Below, in pieces: positions 1 to 6,224 of a DNA stretch of 45,052 nucleotides. The notes below the pieces were generated by a model. It saw only the letters and a list, made by a program, of their open reading frames with translations. It made no database searches and was not told where the DNA came from. Origin of the DNA: a virus. The DNA is taken from positions 1 to 45,052 of IMG/VR virus record IMGVR_UViG_3300020219_000024. One strand, written 5' to 3'. The position numbers were made by a program, and so were the translations under genes. How positions within the stretch are numbered: the first letter of the stretch is position 1; the number at the start of each line of letters is the position of its first letter.

Positions 1-156
1 GCGTTCAACACGGGCAAGGCGACGTGCGTAATTGAGTCGTTCGAGATTGCGGGCGTGACAGTCACGACACGCGCGCGCGCTGGGTTGGCGCAGTTGCTCA
101 CCGGTGATCGGGAGATGCGCAATGCAGGCAACACAAAGAGAAATGGAGAAAAGTAG
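1..156 (+). CDS. C-terminal fragment of an unrecognised protein
   Basis: An open frame runs in from the window edge and ends in TAG at 154-156; the next gene's ATG begins at the very next base. About 51 residues are visible, ending in a basic, polar tail (TGDREMRNAGNTKRNGEK). The directly abutting stop and start fit the tightly packed gene chain that follows. The 5' end lies outside the window, so neither length nor function can be judged. Confidence 0.5.
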   Translation, partial: AFNTGKATCVIESFEIAGVTVTTRARAGLAQLLTGDREMRNAGNTKRNGEK

Positions 157-420
157 ATGACGACTTGGCGAAAACTAATCAGCGAGACAATGGCAGAATG
201 CGAAGACGGATGGGAGAATCTGGAGTCGCATGCCCCGCCAACAAACGAATGGCTGGATGAGGAGTTCGATGACAATTACGGCAGGGAGGAGGGTTGCCCG
301 TTCACGCTGTGGACTCGTGGTCGCGTATATTTCCCGGCCTGCTATGACGGGGCTGAGTGGGTCGCATCCGTGGCGAGAAACTCCAACGGCGTACCTACGT
401 ACCACATCGGCGGAGGTTAG
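157..420 (+). CDS. Hypothetical small acidic protein (87 aa)
   Basis: This small soluble protein is rich in acidic and aromatic residues (for example EWLDEEFDDNYGREEG near residue 31) and has no visible membrane segment or motif. The start is an ATG joined to the preceding stop, with a purine-rich stretch (agaaatggagaaaag) just before it as the likely ribosome site. It is the first complete member of a run of about a dozen small genes on the same strand, typical of the early region of a tailed phage, where such products often act on host proteins. I do not recognise the family. The coding call rests on gene packing and a sensible protein composition. Confidence 0.65.
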   Translation: MTTWRKLISETMAECEDGWENLESHAPPTNEWLDEEFDDNYGREEGCPFTLWTRGRVYFPACYDGAEWVASVARNSNGVPTYHIGGG

Positions 421-423
421 ATC

Positions 424-609
424 GTGCAGACTGAGCGCTGGGTTCGCACGAAACTAGGACTGACCGCGGTGGCGCTAGGCGTCGTGCGAGGCCGGCAATC
501 GGCGCGAAAGGTTCAGGCGCCTCGGGAGGTCCCAATGGCCTCGCCCTGGAGTCGCAATCTGACGGCGGAAGTTATTCAAGAGTTCCGAGAGGCTCAACGT
601 AGAAAATGA
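424..609 (+). CDS. Hypothetical small basic protein (61 aa, GTG start)
   Basis: A 61-residue frame starts at GTG three bases after the previous stop and ends in a TGA that overlaps the next ATG (ATGA). The product is strongly basic (RGRQSARKVQ in the middle, REAQRRK at the end), so nucleic-acid contact is possible but not shown. An internal ATG near residue 37 could be the true start of a much shorter peptide. The 4-base overlap with the next gene is the main reason to believe it is coding. Confidence 0.5.
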   Translation: MQTERWVRTKLGLTAVALGVVRGRQSARKVQAPREVPMASPWSRNLTAEVIQEFREAQRRK

Positions 610-818
610 CATCAACAATCACAGAAAAGTTTATCACGAGCGCGAAAGAGATCGCGAGAGCGCGCGCGAACAAAAGGTGTGCTCACGGCATGCTGGAATC
701 GGCCAAATGCGTCATCACGACATGCGAATTCTGGGACGGGAAGAAAATCACCGATCATTCGTCCGAGCTGACTCGCGGCCTGAGCTCGGGGCGCAAGGGC
801 GGCAAGCATGGCGCGTGA
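606..818 (+). CDS. Hypothetical Cys/His-containing small protein (70 aa)
   Basis: The start overlaps the preceding stop by four bases. A cluster CAHGMLESAKCVITTC around residues 25-40 places one His and three Cys at spacings that could bind zinc, similar in appearance to small phage zinc-finger proteins. The tail is basic and Gly-rich (SSGRKGGKHGA). The end overlaps the next gene by 11 bases. No enzyme or named family is recognised; a small nucleic-acid-binding zinc protein is a reasonable guess only. Confidence 0.6.
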   Translation: MTSTITEKFITSAKEIARARANKRCAHGMLESAKCVITTCEFWDGKKITDHSSELTRGLSSGRKGGKHGA

Positions 819-1017
819 CAAGTTAACCGCGGAAGCGAAAGCCAAGGAGGCAGCGGACAGAGAGGCTACGCTTACGCGGCTCGGCGGACGTAGCGGTCAC
901 TGCTACTCGCTACGCGAGGTCGCCAAGGCGCTTGGGGTTACTCACCAGAGAGTTGAACAAATCGAGCGGAACGCGCTTCGGAAACTGAAGGAGCTGTTTG
1001 AGCGAGGCGGGCGGTGA
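808..1017 (+). CDS. Sigma-70 region 4-like helix-turn-helix protein (69 aa)
   Basis: Residues about 32-63 read SLREVAKALGVTHQRVEQI followed by ERNALRKLKEL. This is a close match to sigma-70 region 4.2, the helix-turn-helix that contacts the -35 element and ends in an ALRKL motif. Regions 2 and 3 are absent, so the protein cannot be a complete sigma factor. In established phage biology, such stand-alone region-4 proteins act as DNA-binding regulators or modify host RNA polymerase. The N-terminus is a charged Ala/Lys/Glu helix. The gene overlaps both neighbours (11 bases upstream; GTGA downstream). An early-to-late transcription switch is a plausible role, by inference. Confidence 0.8.
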   Translation: MARDKLTAEAKAKEAADREATLTRLGGRSGHCYSLREVAKALGVTHQRVEQIERNALRKLKELFERGGR

Positions 1018-1196
1018 CGAGCACGGCCAGTAAGCCCATCCCTCTTGGGCGCTCCGGGCGAATCGTTATCGACGTCGGCGGCGAAAGAATCGCGGTCGAG
1101 GTCTGCGCGGAAGACACAGATGCGTCGATAGCAATCAAATTGATGGCTGCAATCGATGCGCACGTAGTCAGCGAGTGGGAAAACGCGCAGAAATAG
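1014..1196 (+). CDS. Hypothetical small protein (60 aa, GTG start)
   Basis: The GTG start overlaps the preceding TGA (GTGA). The middle reads like a short beta unit (GRIVIDVGGERIAVEVC), followed by a helix (ASIAIKLMAAIDAHV). No catalytic motif is seen. Coupling to the sigma-4-like gene suggests joint expression. A real but unnamed early gene is the best description. Confidence 0.6.
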   Translation: MTSTASKPIPLGRSGRIVIDVGGERIAVEVCAEDTDASIAIKLMAAIDAHVVSEWENAQK

Positions 1197-1237
1197 GGCC
1201 CTTGGTGAGAAATCGACAGGCCCACTGAAATAGAGGC

Positions 1238-1265
1238 TTGACCCGTACGAGGAATGCCGTACAGT
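1238..1265 (+). promoter_or_regulatory. Candidate sigma-70 promoter with GTAC direct repeats
   Basis: TTGACC (1238-1243, five of six consensus bases) is followed after 16 bases by TACAGT (1260-1265, four of six). The predicted transcription start, about seven bases downstream, falls on the ATG at 1272, so the transcript could be leaderless. CCGTAC occurs twice, at 1243-1248 and 1257-1262, and a further GTAC lies at 1264-1267, which could form an operator. It sits in the first gene-free gap after six packed genes. This is inference from sequence alone. Confidence 0.4.
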
Positions 1266-1271
1266 ACCAAT

Positions 1272-1586
1272 ATGAACAACGCAGCAAACAACATGGTCCT
1301 GATCACCGGCAACACCTACCCCGTCAAGGACCAGCTCCGCGCACTTGGCGGCCGCTGGAACGCGGGCCGAATCGGGTGGGAAGTGCCTGCAGCACGGGAA
1401 GCGGACGCGCGCTGCCTGGTAGCTGGCGCGGGCCCGAAAACAGCGGCGCCCTCTCTTGGCCGCGCTAGCCGCGCAACGGGCCGCGTACGTGCGTGGCGCC
1501 CGTGCGGCTACCCCGGATGTAACAGCAGTTATTGCGACGATTGCGACGGCTTGGGCGGTGGCCGTGATAGCTTTTACGGCCGCTAA
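1272..1586 (+). CDS. Small protein with an N-terminal KDQLRALGGRW motif and a Cys-rich C-terminus
   Basis: The N-terminus reads ITGNTYPVKDQLRALGGRWN, a motif seen in phage and plasmid proteins as a short domain of unknown function, often next to enzymatic domains. The C-terminus (residues about 80-95) has five Cys in CGYPGCNSSYCDDCDG plus an upstream PCGY, which looks like a compact zinc site. I chose ATG 1272 over an in-frame ATG at 1254 because 1254 lies inside the predicted promoter spacer. A hairpin (GGCCGT at 1560-1565 with ACGGCC at 1576-1581) spans the stop region and could weakly terminate or protect the message. Confidence 0.65.
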   Translation: MNNAANNMVLITGNTYPVKDQLRALGGRWNAGRIGWEVPAAREADARCLVAGAGPKTAAPSLGRASRATGRVRAWRPCGYPGCNSSYCDDCDGLGGGRDSFYGR

Positions 1587-1625
1587 ATTTCACCCTCACC
1601 CTCACCAACTCAAGGAGCAACGAAC

Positions 1626-1865
1626 ATGATCAACCATCAAATTCAAGCACAGCTAGTCGACATGGTCTTTGGACCCGGCGTGAGCCCGGATGACATTATC
1701 GGGTGTGCTGAGAGGGCGCGCATGACGCCTCAGGCGTACATTGGCGAGGCACTCCGAGTGGCAATCGAGCAAGGGGCGCGGAACGAAGAAGCGGGCGCGC
1801 TGGTTCTGGAAGACGAAAATGCCCAGCACACCATTTGCGACTTCGCGGGCGTGGTGGACGGGTGA
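1626..1865 (+). CDS. Hypothetical small protein (79 aa)
   Basis: A clear ribosome site (AAGGAGCAACGAAC) precedes the ATG, and an unusual CACCCTCACCCTCACC direct repeat lies at about 1592-1607 just upstream. The product is mainly helical with an acidic C-terminal half; SPDDIIGCAERARMTPQAYI could be a short ribbon-helix-helix-like or dimerisation helix pair. The stop overlaps a possible small downstream frame (GTGA). No function is recognised. Confidence 0.65.
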   Translation: MINHQIQAQLVDMVFGPGVSPDDIIGCAERARMTPQAYIGEALRVAIEQGARNEEAGALVLEDENAQHTICDFAGVVDG

Positions 1866-1957
1866 GCAGCCGTTCATTCCCGTTCACGATTCGTGGCCAC
1901 TCGCTGAGGCGGGCGCGCATTCGGGCGGCAAAGGGACAGGCGAATGACGCTCGTTAA
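1862..1957 (+). CDS. Possible 31-residue basic peptide
   Basis: A GTG overlaps the preceding TGA in the GTGA form used repeatedly in this genome, and the frame ends in TAA at 1955-1957, inside the next gene. The predicted product is highly basic (RGHSLRRARIRAAKG). Without it there would be a gap of 78 bases between neighbours. It could equally be a spacer that merely re-initiates ribosomes, hence the low confidence. Confidence 0.3.
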   Translation: MSSRSFPFTIRGHSLRRARIRAAKGQANDAR

Positions 1958-2240
1958 AGATCTTACTGCGGTACTTGTTCAATTCCTCGATCGCCCGATC
2001 ACGCCACAAACGTACAGGGAGCTCGAAGGCGCGTGCTATCCGGTGCTCCACGCCCACGGTTTGTTCAGTTGGCGCCCCGTCGTCGTAAATCCGGATGAAT
2101 GTGCGTTTGTCGTCGTCTCTACAACAAGAGGTCCCATCCACTGGGATCTAACGCCGCACCGACACTCAAACATGTTATTCGTGCTCCTCGAATCTCCCGA
2201 AGGTTTGTTTTTCGAGGCTCACAACGTGGTGGACGGGTGA
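1944..2240 (+). CDS. Hypothetical protein (98 aa)
   Basis: A mixed alpha/beta small protein with strands such as ECAFVVVSTTRG and NMLFVLLESPEGLFF, and no Cys cluster or membrane segment. It ends with NVVDG, while the 79-residue protein encoded at 1626-1865 ends with GVVDG; both stops sit in the same ggtggacgggtga context, so the 3' ends may derive from a shared or duplicated junction. The following gene starts at an overlapping GTG. No function is recognised. Confidence 0.65.
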   Translation: MTLVKDLTAVLVQFLDRPITPQTYRELEGACYPVLHAHGLFSWRPVVVNPDECAFVVVSTTRGPIHWDLTPHRHSNMLFVLLESPEGLFFEAHNVVDG

Positions 2241-2503
2241 CTAGCAAATTCACACTTTCGAACGGGAGTCGCGTCGGCAGACTGTCGCTCAAGATTATCA
2301 AGGTGGGCGACGTCGAGGTTGATCACGCCTGGCGAGACGGCAACGGCGTCACGGTACTGGTCGTCGACCTGGGGAGCGGGCATTTCCTGAGACTTCAGGA
2401 GCTTGAGCAGGAGGAGCTTGCCTCGCTCAGCCAACTCTACAACTGGGACCCGGAGTCGCTTGCCGCGGCAAAACGGAGAGTCGATCTGTGCCCAAGACGT
2501 TAA
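2237..2503 (+). CDS. Hypothetical protein (88 aa, GTG start)
   Basis: The GTG at 2237 overlaps the preceding TGA. The product begins with alternating hydrophobic strands (RVGRLSLKIIKVGDVEVDHA, then VTVLVVDLGSGHFLRL) and ends in helices rich in Glu and Leu. A longer upstream extension of this frame exists (from 2099), but it lies entirely inside the previous gene and reads as unnatural Arg-rich sequence, so I rejected it. No family is recognised. Confidence 0.6.
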   Translation: MTSKFTLSNGSRVGRLSLKIIKVGDVEVDHAWRDGNGVTVLVVDLGSGHFLRLQELEQEELASLSQLYNWDPESLAAAKRRVDLCPRR

Positions 2504-2787
2504 CCGAGGTGCGGGCTCAATTCGCCAAGGGCAAACGCAGCGATCTGGATAGCGCGATATGCGTTAGCTGGGCGGCTGCGCTGGACTCGGTGCTTGCCCG
2601 CCCGCCGATTGACCTCGTAGGTCGCGGTTGCGGTGATCACTCGTGTCGCGTTGAGCCGGCGCGGGGCATGGCGACTAACGGTGGATGTCGGTGCGATCAC
2701 CAGGCGCTAAGTCTGGCGCTGAGTGCCTGGCGCGCTGAGGCTACGCGGCTCACTGCGCTTATCGACAGCCTAGATTTACACATTTGA
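2488..2787 (+). CDS. Hypothetical Cys-containing protein (99 aa)
   Basis: The GTG start lies inside the end of the previous gene (16-base overlap). Four Cys and several His fall in residues 48-70 (GCGDHSC, then GGCRCDH), a spacing that suggests one zinc or disulfide cluster. Helices flank it (AICVSWAAALDSVLARPP and LALSAWRAEATRLTALIDSL). Its role is unknown. Confidence 0.6.
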   Translation: MPKTLTEVRAQFAKGKRSDLDSAICVSWAAALDSVLARPPIDLVGRGCGDHSCRVEPARGMATNGGCRCDHQALSLALSAWRAEATRLTALIDSLDLHI

Positions 2788-2797
2788 AAGGCGAAGA

Positions 2798-3070
2798 ATG
2801 CACATCAGGCAAATAATTCAGAAGCTTGCAGAGCTTGAGACTCCCGAGGAACGCGAGGCAACGGCGCGCGCGATGTTGGAACCCGGGTTTGCGAAGATGG
2901 TAGCTGACTGGGCGTTCGTCGACCCGGAGTCCGACACGCCCGAGATCGACCACTCGGAATACGTGACCACTGAGATCAGTCAGGCTCACCGGGACCGCCT
3001 AGCCGGGTACTCCGCGGGCGGCTTACCACCAAAGTTCACCGTTCGATGCGCCGGGCCAATGCAGAGATGA
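2798..3070 (+). CDS. Hypothetical acidic protein (90 aa)
   Basis: The ATG has a purine-rich leader (gaaaggcgaaga) that should serve as ribosome site. The sequence begins with two amphipathic helices (IIQKLAELETPEEREATARA) and has an acidic middle (DPESDTPEIDHSEY). It is the last gene of the small-gene chain before a non-coding gap. A possible 19-codon frame overlaps its stop at 3067-3126 but is too short to call. Confidence 0.65.
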   Translation: MHIRQIIQKLAELETPEEREATARAMLEPGFAKMVADWAFVDPESDTPEIDHSEYVTTEISQAHRDRLAGYSAGGLPPKFTVRCAGPMQR

Positions 3071-3203
3071 TGGGGATTCTGGAGGGGCGGCTGCGACAAC
3101 CCGACCTAGCGGTTACCCCGCTGTGATTCCTGTTGACAATGAGATTGGAGGTGAGTAATGAGGTGAGCCTAAGGTGCCTCCGGTGGAGAGGCGCATCAGG
3201 GCA

Positions 3204-3258
3204 GGCATGGCCTGGCCGGGCGGAGTTTGGCTGGGCATGGCAAGGCAGGGTTTGGCAG
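3204..3258 (+). repeat. Array of 5-bp GGCNN units
   Basis: Within the 263-base gap before the helicase, eleven consecutive pentamers can be read in register: GGCAT, GGCCT, GGCCG, GGCGG, AGTTT, GGCTG, GGCAT, GGCAA, GGCAG, GGTTT, GGCAG. Nine begin with GGC. A 38-codon frame (3207-3323) runs through the array, but its Gly/Trp-rich translation follows from the repeat. The rest of the gap has a TTGACA at 3133-3138 without a good -10 box. The array could be a recombination tract, a protein-binding array or a structured leader. Confidence 0.6.
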
Positions 3259-3333
3259 GCGGGGTAAACAAACAATCCCCGGTGTCGGCGATAGCTCACG
3301 GGCTGGCGCCGGGGGCTGACTAGGAAAGCGCGA

Positions 3334-4782
3334 ATGAAAAAACTGAAGCCGTATCCGTTCCAAACGAAAGCCATCAGCGCCGTGCGCGCGTACTGGAAGC
3401 GCGGCGCCAAGAGCGTGTGCCTGGTCTGCCCGACGGGCGGCGGCAAGACGTTCATGGGTGTTGTCCTGGTGGGGAAGTCTAAGACCCTTTGGGTGGCTCA
3501 CCGCGAAGAGCTCGTGCACCAGGCCGTGAAGGCGCTGTCCGATGAGTACGGGAAGGACGCCGTCGGGTATGTGATGGCCGGAAAGCCATTCAGGCCTGAG
3601 GCGAGGATCCAGGTCGGAACGATTCAAACCTTGCTTGCGCGCGGCAAGTTTCCCGAGGCTGAATTGCTGGTGCTCGATGAATGTCATCATTATCTTGCAA
3701 AGGAGTGGCGACAGCTTCATCGACTGCTAAGCGGACTCCGTAGAACTCTTGGCTTGACCGCTACCCCTTCTCGTGGGGACGGGAAAGCGCTCGGTGATAT
3801 TTTTCAGGCGATGGTGCCCGCGGCTCAGCCTCAGGCGTTGATCCCATGGCTGCTTGTCCCGGCCGAGGTGTTCACGCCGGAGCGAAGGCACGGCAGCGAT
3901 CTGGCCCAGTATCCGGTGGATGCTTGGCTTGAGTACGCAGGCGACCGGCAAGGGTTCGTGTTTTGCGCTAGCGTCCTCCAGAGGGAGGGCGGTGTCGAAG
4001 GTGTGGACGCTGCCGCTCTTACGCAGCGTTTCCGCGACAACGGGATCTCGGCCGCACTCATCCATGGCAAAACGCCAAAGGGTGAGCGGCGGCGGGTAAT
4101 CGACGCATTCAAGGCCGGCGAGGTAAAGGCTCTAGTGAACTGCAACGTGCTAACCGAGGGCTTCAATGTTCCCGAAGCGGGCGTCTGTATGCTCGTGCGC
4201 AACTTCAGGCATCCCGGCGCTTTCATTCAGGCGACGGGCCGTGTGTTACGAAAAGCTCGTGGCAAAAAGGCGGCAACGATCATAGATCTCAGCGGCTGCG
4301 TGCTGAAGCACGGGTCGCCTACCGATACCCGCAAGTACTCGCTGAAGGGAAAGCCGATTCGCCACGGAGGTGGTGCCGGCCCCGTCCCCGGGCAAACAAA
4401 AGAGCAGGCGATTACCGGCGAGCGGCTGATCAAGATCGAAGATCAGTACATCCGGAGGAAGAAGGCGAAGATGGCCGCGTACAGCGCCGCGCGCAACGCG
4501 AGCCCGGAGGGGAAGGCGTACAACGCCGCGCGCCACGCGAGCCCGGAGCGGAAGGCGAAGCAGGCTGCGTACTACGCGAGCCCGGAGGGGAAGGCGTACA
4601 GCGCCGCGCGCAACGCGAGCCCGGAGGCGAAGGCGAAGCAGGCTGCGTACAGGGCGAGCCCGGAGGGGAAGGCGAAGATGGCTGCGTACAAGGCGAGCCC
4701 GGAGGTGAAGGCGAAGCAGGCCGCGTACAGCGCCGCGTACTACGCCGCGTACAAGGCGAAGAAAGCGAGCGATGCCGGATGA
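3334..4782 (+). CDS. SF2 (DEAD/DEAH-type) helicase with a repetitive C-terminal tail
   Basis: This is an ATP-dependent nucleic-acid helicase. Visible motifs, in order: KPYPFQTKAI near residue 5 (Q-motif-like), Walker A PTGGGKT at 33-39, DECH box at 115-118, GLTATP at 140-145, and QATGRVLR (motif VI) at about 299-306. This matches the phage and restriction-enzyme-like DEAD helicases used in replication or recombination. From about residue 389 the protein becomes six 13-residue repeats of the form ASPExKAKQAAY, strongly basic and Ala-rich, probably an added DNA- or RNA-binding tail. The start ATG follows AGGAAAG. No primase or polymerase gene is nearby. The helicase assignment is firm; the exact pathway is inferred. 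Confidence 0.93.
   Translation: MKKLKPYPFQTKAISAVRAYWKRGAKSVCLVCPTGGGKTFMGVVLVGKSKTLWVAHREELVHQAVKALSDEYGKDAVGYVMAGKPFRPEARIQVGTIQTLLARGKFPEAELLVLDECHHYLAKEWRQLHRLLSGLRRTLGLTATPSRGDGKALGDIFQAMVPAAQPQALIPWLLVPAEVFTPERRHGSDLAQYPVDAWLEYAGDRQGFVFCASVLQREGGVEGVDAAALTQRFRDNGISAALIHGKTPKGERRRVIDAFKAGEVKALVNCNVLTEGFNVPEAGVCMLVRNFRHPGAFIQATGRVLRKARGKKAATIIDLSGCVLKHGSPTDTRKYSLKGKPIRHGGGAGPVPGQTKEQAITGERLIKIEDQYIRRKKAKMAAYSAARNASPEGKAYNAARHASPERKAKQAAYYASPEGKAYSAARNASPEAKAKQAAYRASPEGKAKMAAYKASPEVKAKQAAYSAAYYAAYKAKKASDAG
4498..4728 (+). repeat. Six tandem 39-bp repeats inside the helicase gene
   Basis: The core gcgagcccggag starts at 4498, 4537, 4576, 4615, 4654 and 4693, an exact 39-base spacing each time, encoding ASPE followed by a basic Ala/Tyr stretch. 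A decayed seventh unit may follow (SAAYYAAYKAKKA). The exact period, with variation mostly at the residue after ASPE and in the KAKQ/KAYS segment, points to recent unit duplication and length variability among relatives. Confidence 0.9.
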
Positions 4783-5053
4783 ATAGGCGACATTTACAGG
4801 CCGCCCTTTGTCGCCATTTCCTTCCGGCGCAGCCCGAGGCACGCAGGGAGGCTCAGTCAGCGACTGGACTCGAGATTCTCTGTCGCGAATGGCCGGTATC
4901 AGGCCAATGTGACAGGAAGGGCTATCCTGTTTCCGTTTGTTCCCAAACTTATTGGGTTCGAGGCTGTGAGGCCTAAGGCAGACAAAGAAAAACCCCGATA
5001 GCCGAAGCCGTCAGGGCTCTCTTTAGCCGGAGCGCTTTGAACACGGAGGCTAT
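4783..5053 (+). other. Hairpin-rich intergenic region, candidate structured RNA
   Basis: Five perfect or near-perfect inverted repeats follow one another: GGCGACA 4786-4792 with TGTCGCC 4809-4815; TGGCC 4890-4894 with GGCCA 4902-4906; ACAGGA 4912-4917 with TCCTGT 4925-4930; CCCAA 4942-4946 with TTGGG 4952-4956; and CCCCGA 4993-4998 with TCAGGG 5011-5016. A 65-codon frame (4779-4976) crosses the region, but the first hairpin directly follows the helicase stop and the peptide looks unnatural, so I do not annotate it. A small RNA, a 3' UTR, or a replication or packaging site are all possible. Confidence 0.45.
4988..5020 (-). terminator. Rho-independent terminator, best on the minus strand
   Basis: Read on the minus strand, CCCTGA pairs with TCGGGG (one G-U pair), enclosing a GGC-TTCG-GCT inner stem with a UUCG loop, and is followed directly by TTTTT. 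On the plus strand the same stem is followed by CTCTCTTT, a weaker tract, so it may act in both directions. Flanking genes are all plus strand, so the minus-strand function would block antisense transcription from downstream. Confidence 0.55.
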
Positions 5054-5644
5054 ATGCAAATTCAAGAAAGCTCTAGTCAAAAAAGCAAACGACCAAGCCC
5101 GCTTCACTGGCGAGACGACGAGGATCTCCTCTGGTTTTTCGAGGAAGGCGCCGATCTGATTCAGCGCTCAAGCCTCGGTCATCAGTTGGAGTCGCTCCGA
5201 GATAACGTTAGAATTGTTGGCATCCCAAACAGCGATCCGGGCTGGAACGTCGACTTCGGTCGCTTCACGGACTCGGCAAAAGCATCCAGGGTCTGGCGCC
5301 GGCTTCAAGCGAGCCGAGAGCACTACGTCTGGGCGCCGCTGGTGCTCAGCCAATACTACGCACCCACGAGCGTCTCTTTCCCGGGCGACCGCCTGCTCTC
5401 GCTCTTTCCGCTGACCAGCGCGGCGAGCTTCGGGCTCATTCAGGAGGTCCAAGGCAAGGGTGAGGGCCTGTCATGCCGGTGGCCTCGCCCGAGAGCCATT
5501 CCCTCCGGCGCCTCGCCTCGGGCGAATCTGGACAGCCTGCTCAGCCTAGAGAGCCAGTCACGCGCAGCCTATCGACCCATTCGACGCGAAGCCCAGACCA
5601 TGCTGGACCGGACCACGGAGGCCTGGCGTGCCGCGCGGAATTAA
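5054..5644 (+). CDS. Hypothetical protein (196 aa)
   Basis: A strong ribosome site (CGGAGG, five bases before the ATG) supports this start. The protein is soluble, with a basic polar N-terminus (SSSQKSKRPSPLHW), an acidic DDEDLLWFFEEG stretch near residue 21, and a disordered Pro/Ser/Arg-rich C-terminal third. Its end overlaps the next gene by 17 bases. It lies after the structured intergenic region and before a likely DNA-binding gene. No family is recognised, and it could be a regulator or a replication accessory. Confidence 0.65.
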   Translation: MQIQESSSQKSKRPSPLHWRDDEDLLWFFEEGADLIQRSSLGHQLESLRDNVRIVGIPNSDPGWNVDFGRFTDSAKASRVWRRLQASREHYVWAPLVLSQYYAPTSVSFPGDRLLSLFPLTSAASFGLIQEVQGKGEGLSCRWPRPRAIPSGASPRANLDSLLSLESQSRAAYRPIRREAQTMLDRTTEAWRAARN

Positions 5645-6017
5645 GCTCGACCGTTCGCTGAGCCTGACCGAGGTCGCTGACTTGCTCCAACTGAAGCACT
5701 CCAGCCAAGCCAGGCGGCGTGAGCACGTGATGCGACTGTTTCGAAGGCTCGAACGCAACCAAAACAAGCAGTTTCTGCACAGCCACTCACCCAGAGGGAA
5801 GCTCTTCGTTCGACTCTCCGCAATCGAGGAGCTCCACCGCTGGCATCCCGGCGGCTCGCAGCAACTGAGGCGCGACCTGGACGACCTTTCGGTCGAGGTA
5901 CGCCACCTCGGCAAGAAGCAGAATGCCCACGGTGCGCGCCTTCGACAGTTAGAACGCTTCAAGATAGCAACTGCGCAGTATTTGGCTGAGATTGGCTCAG
6001 TTATGGCTGACGAGTAA
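5628..6017 (+). CDS. Probable DNA-binding protein with coiled-coil tail (129 aa)
   Basis: The GTG start has a perfect GGAGG six bases upstream. Residues 10-70 look like a winged-helix or excisionase-type domain: LSLTEVADLLQL (first helix pair), a basic helix RRREHVMRLFRRLERNQ, a strand-like FLHSHSPRGKLFVRLS and a closing helix IEELHRW. Residues 80-120 are a heptad-rich helix (LRRDLDDLSVEVRHLGKKQ). Arrangement and charge suggest a sequence-specific regulator that dimerises. A 10-bp direct repeat begins three bases after its stop and could be its own operator, by inference only. Confidence 0.65.
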   Translation: MPRGIKLDRSLSLTEVADLLQLKHSSQARRREHVMRLFRRLERNQNKQFLHSHSPRGKLFVRLSAIEELHRWHPGGSQQLRRDLDDLSVEVRHLGKKQNAHGARLRQLERFKIATAQYLAEIGSVMADE

Positions 6018-6020
6018 GGC

Positions 6021-6041
6021 ATTCTGACGCAATTCTGACGC
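6021..6041 (+). repeat. Direct repeat ATTCTGACGC x2 (11-bp spacing)
   Basis: ATTCTGACGC occurs at 6021-6030 and again at 6032-6041, so the two copies lie on nearly the same helix face; a partial copy (ATTGACGC) is at 6203-6210. The rest of the gap to 6224 has an inverted repeat (TGTGGG 6115-6120, CCCACA 6145-6150) and no convincing gene. Iteron or operator use is a possibility. Confidence 0.5.
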
Positions 6042-6224
6042 GCTTTCGCTCTAGTCCCTATAGGCCCGTGTAACACCACTGCCCCCGGCTGCCAGGCCCC
6101 ACCAGGTCTGCGCATGTGGGAGTGCATTGCTGCTACCCATCGGGCCCACACAAATCCGTGGCAACTGTCGAGCGCCCCTCGCTGTTAACCACACACCCAA
6201 TCATTGACGCGCAGGGAAGCAGTC

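Noticed and set aside
3067-3126. 19-codon frame overlapping the stop of the 90-residue gene (ATGA)
   Set aside because: Very short, no recognisable feature; the overlap alone is not enough.
3207-3323. 38-codon frame through the pentamer array before the helicase
   Set aside because: Its Gly/Trp/Ala-rich peptide follows from the 5-bp repeat, and its ribosome site is weak.
4246-4842. Long minus-strand frame opposite the helicase repeats
   Set aside because: Its repetitive RLPLRARVARG translation simply mirrors the 39-bp repeats on the other strand.
4779-4976. A 65-codon plus-strand frame directly after the helicase
   Set aside because: It starts within the helicase stop, crosses four hairpins, and its Cys-rich, irregular translation has no domain-like pattern. 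A structured non-coding region explains the DNA better.
5558-6151. Long minus-strand frame opposite the two genes at 5054-6017
   Set aside because: Arg/Ser/Trp-rich antisense shadow; both plus-strand genes have strong GGAGG ribosome sites.
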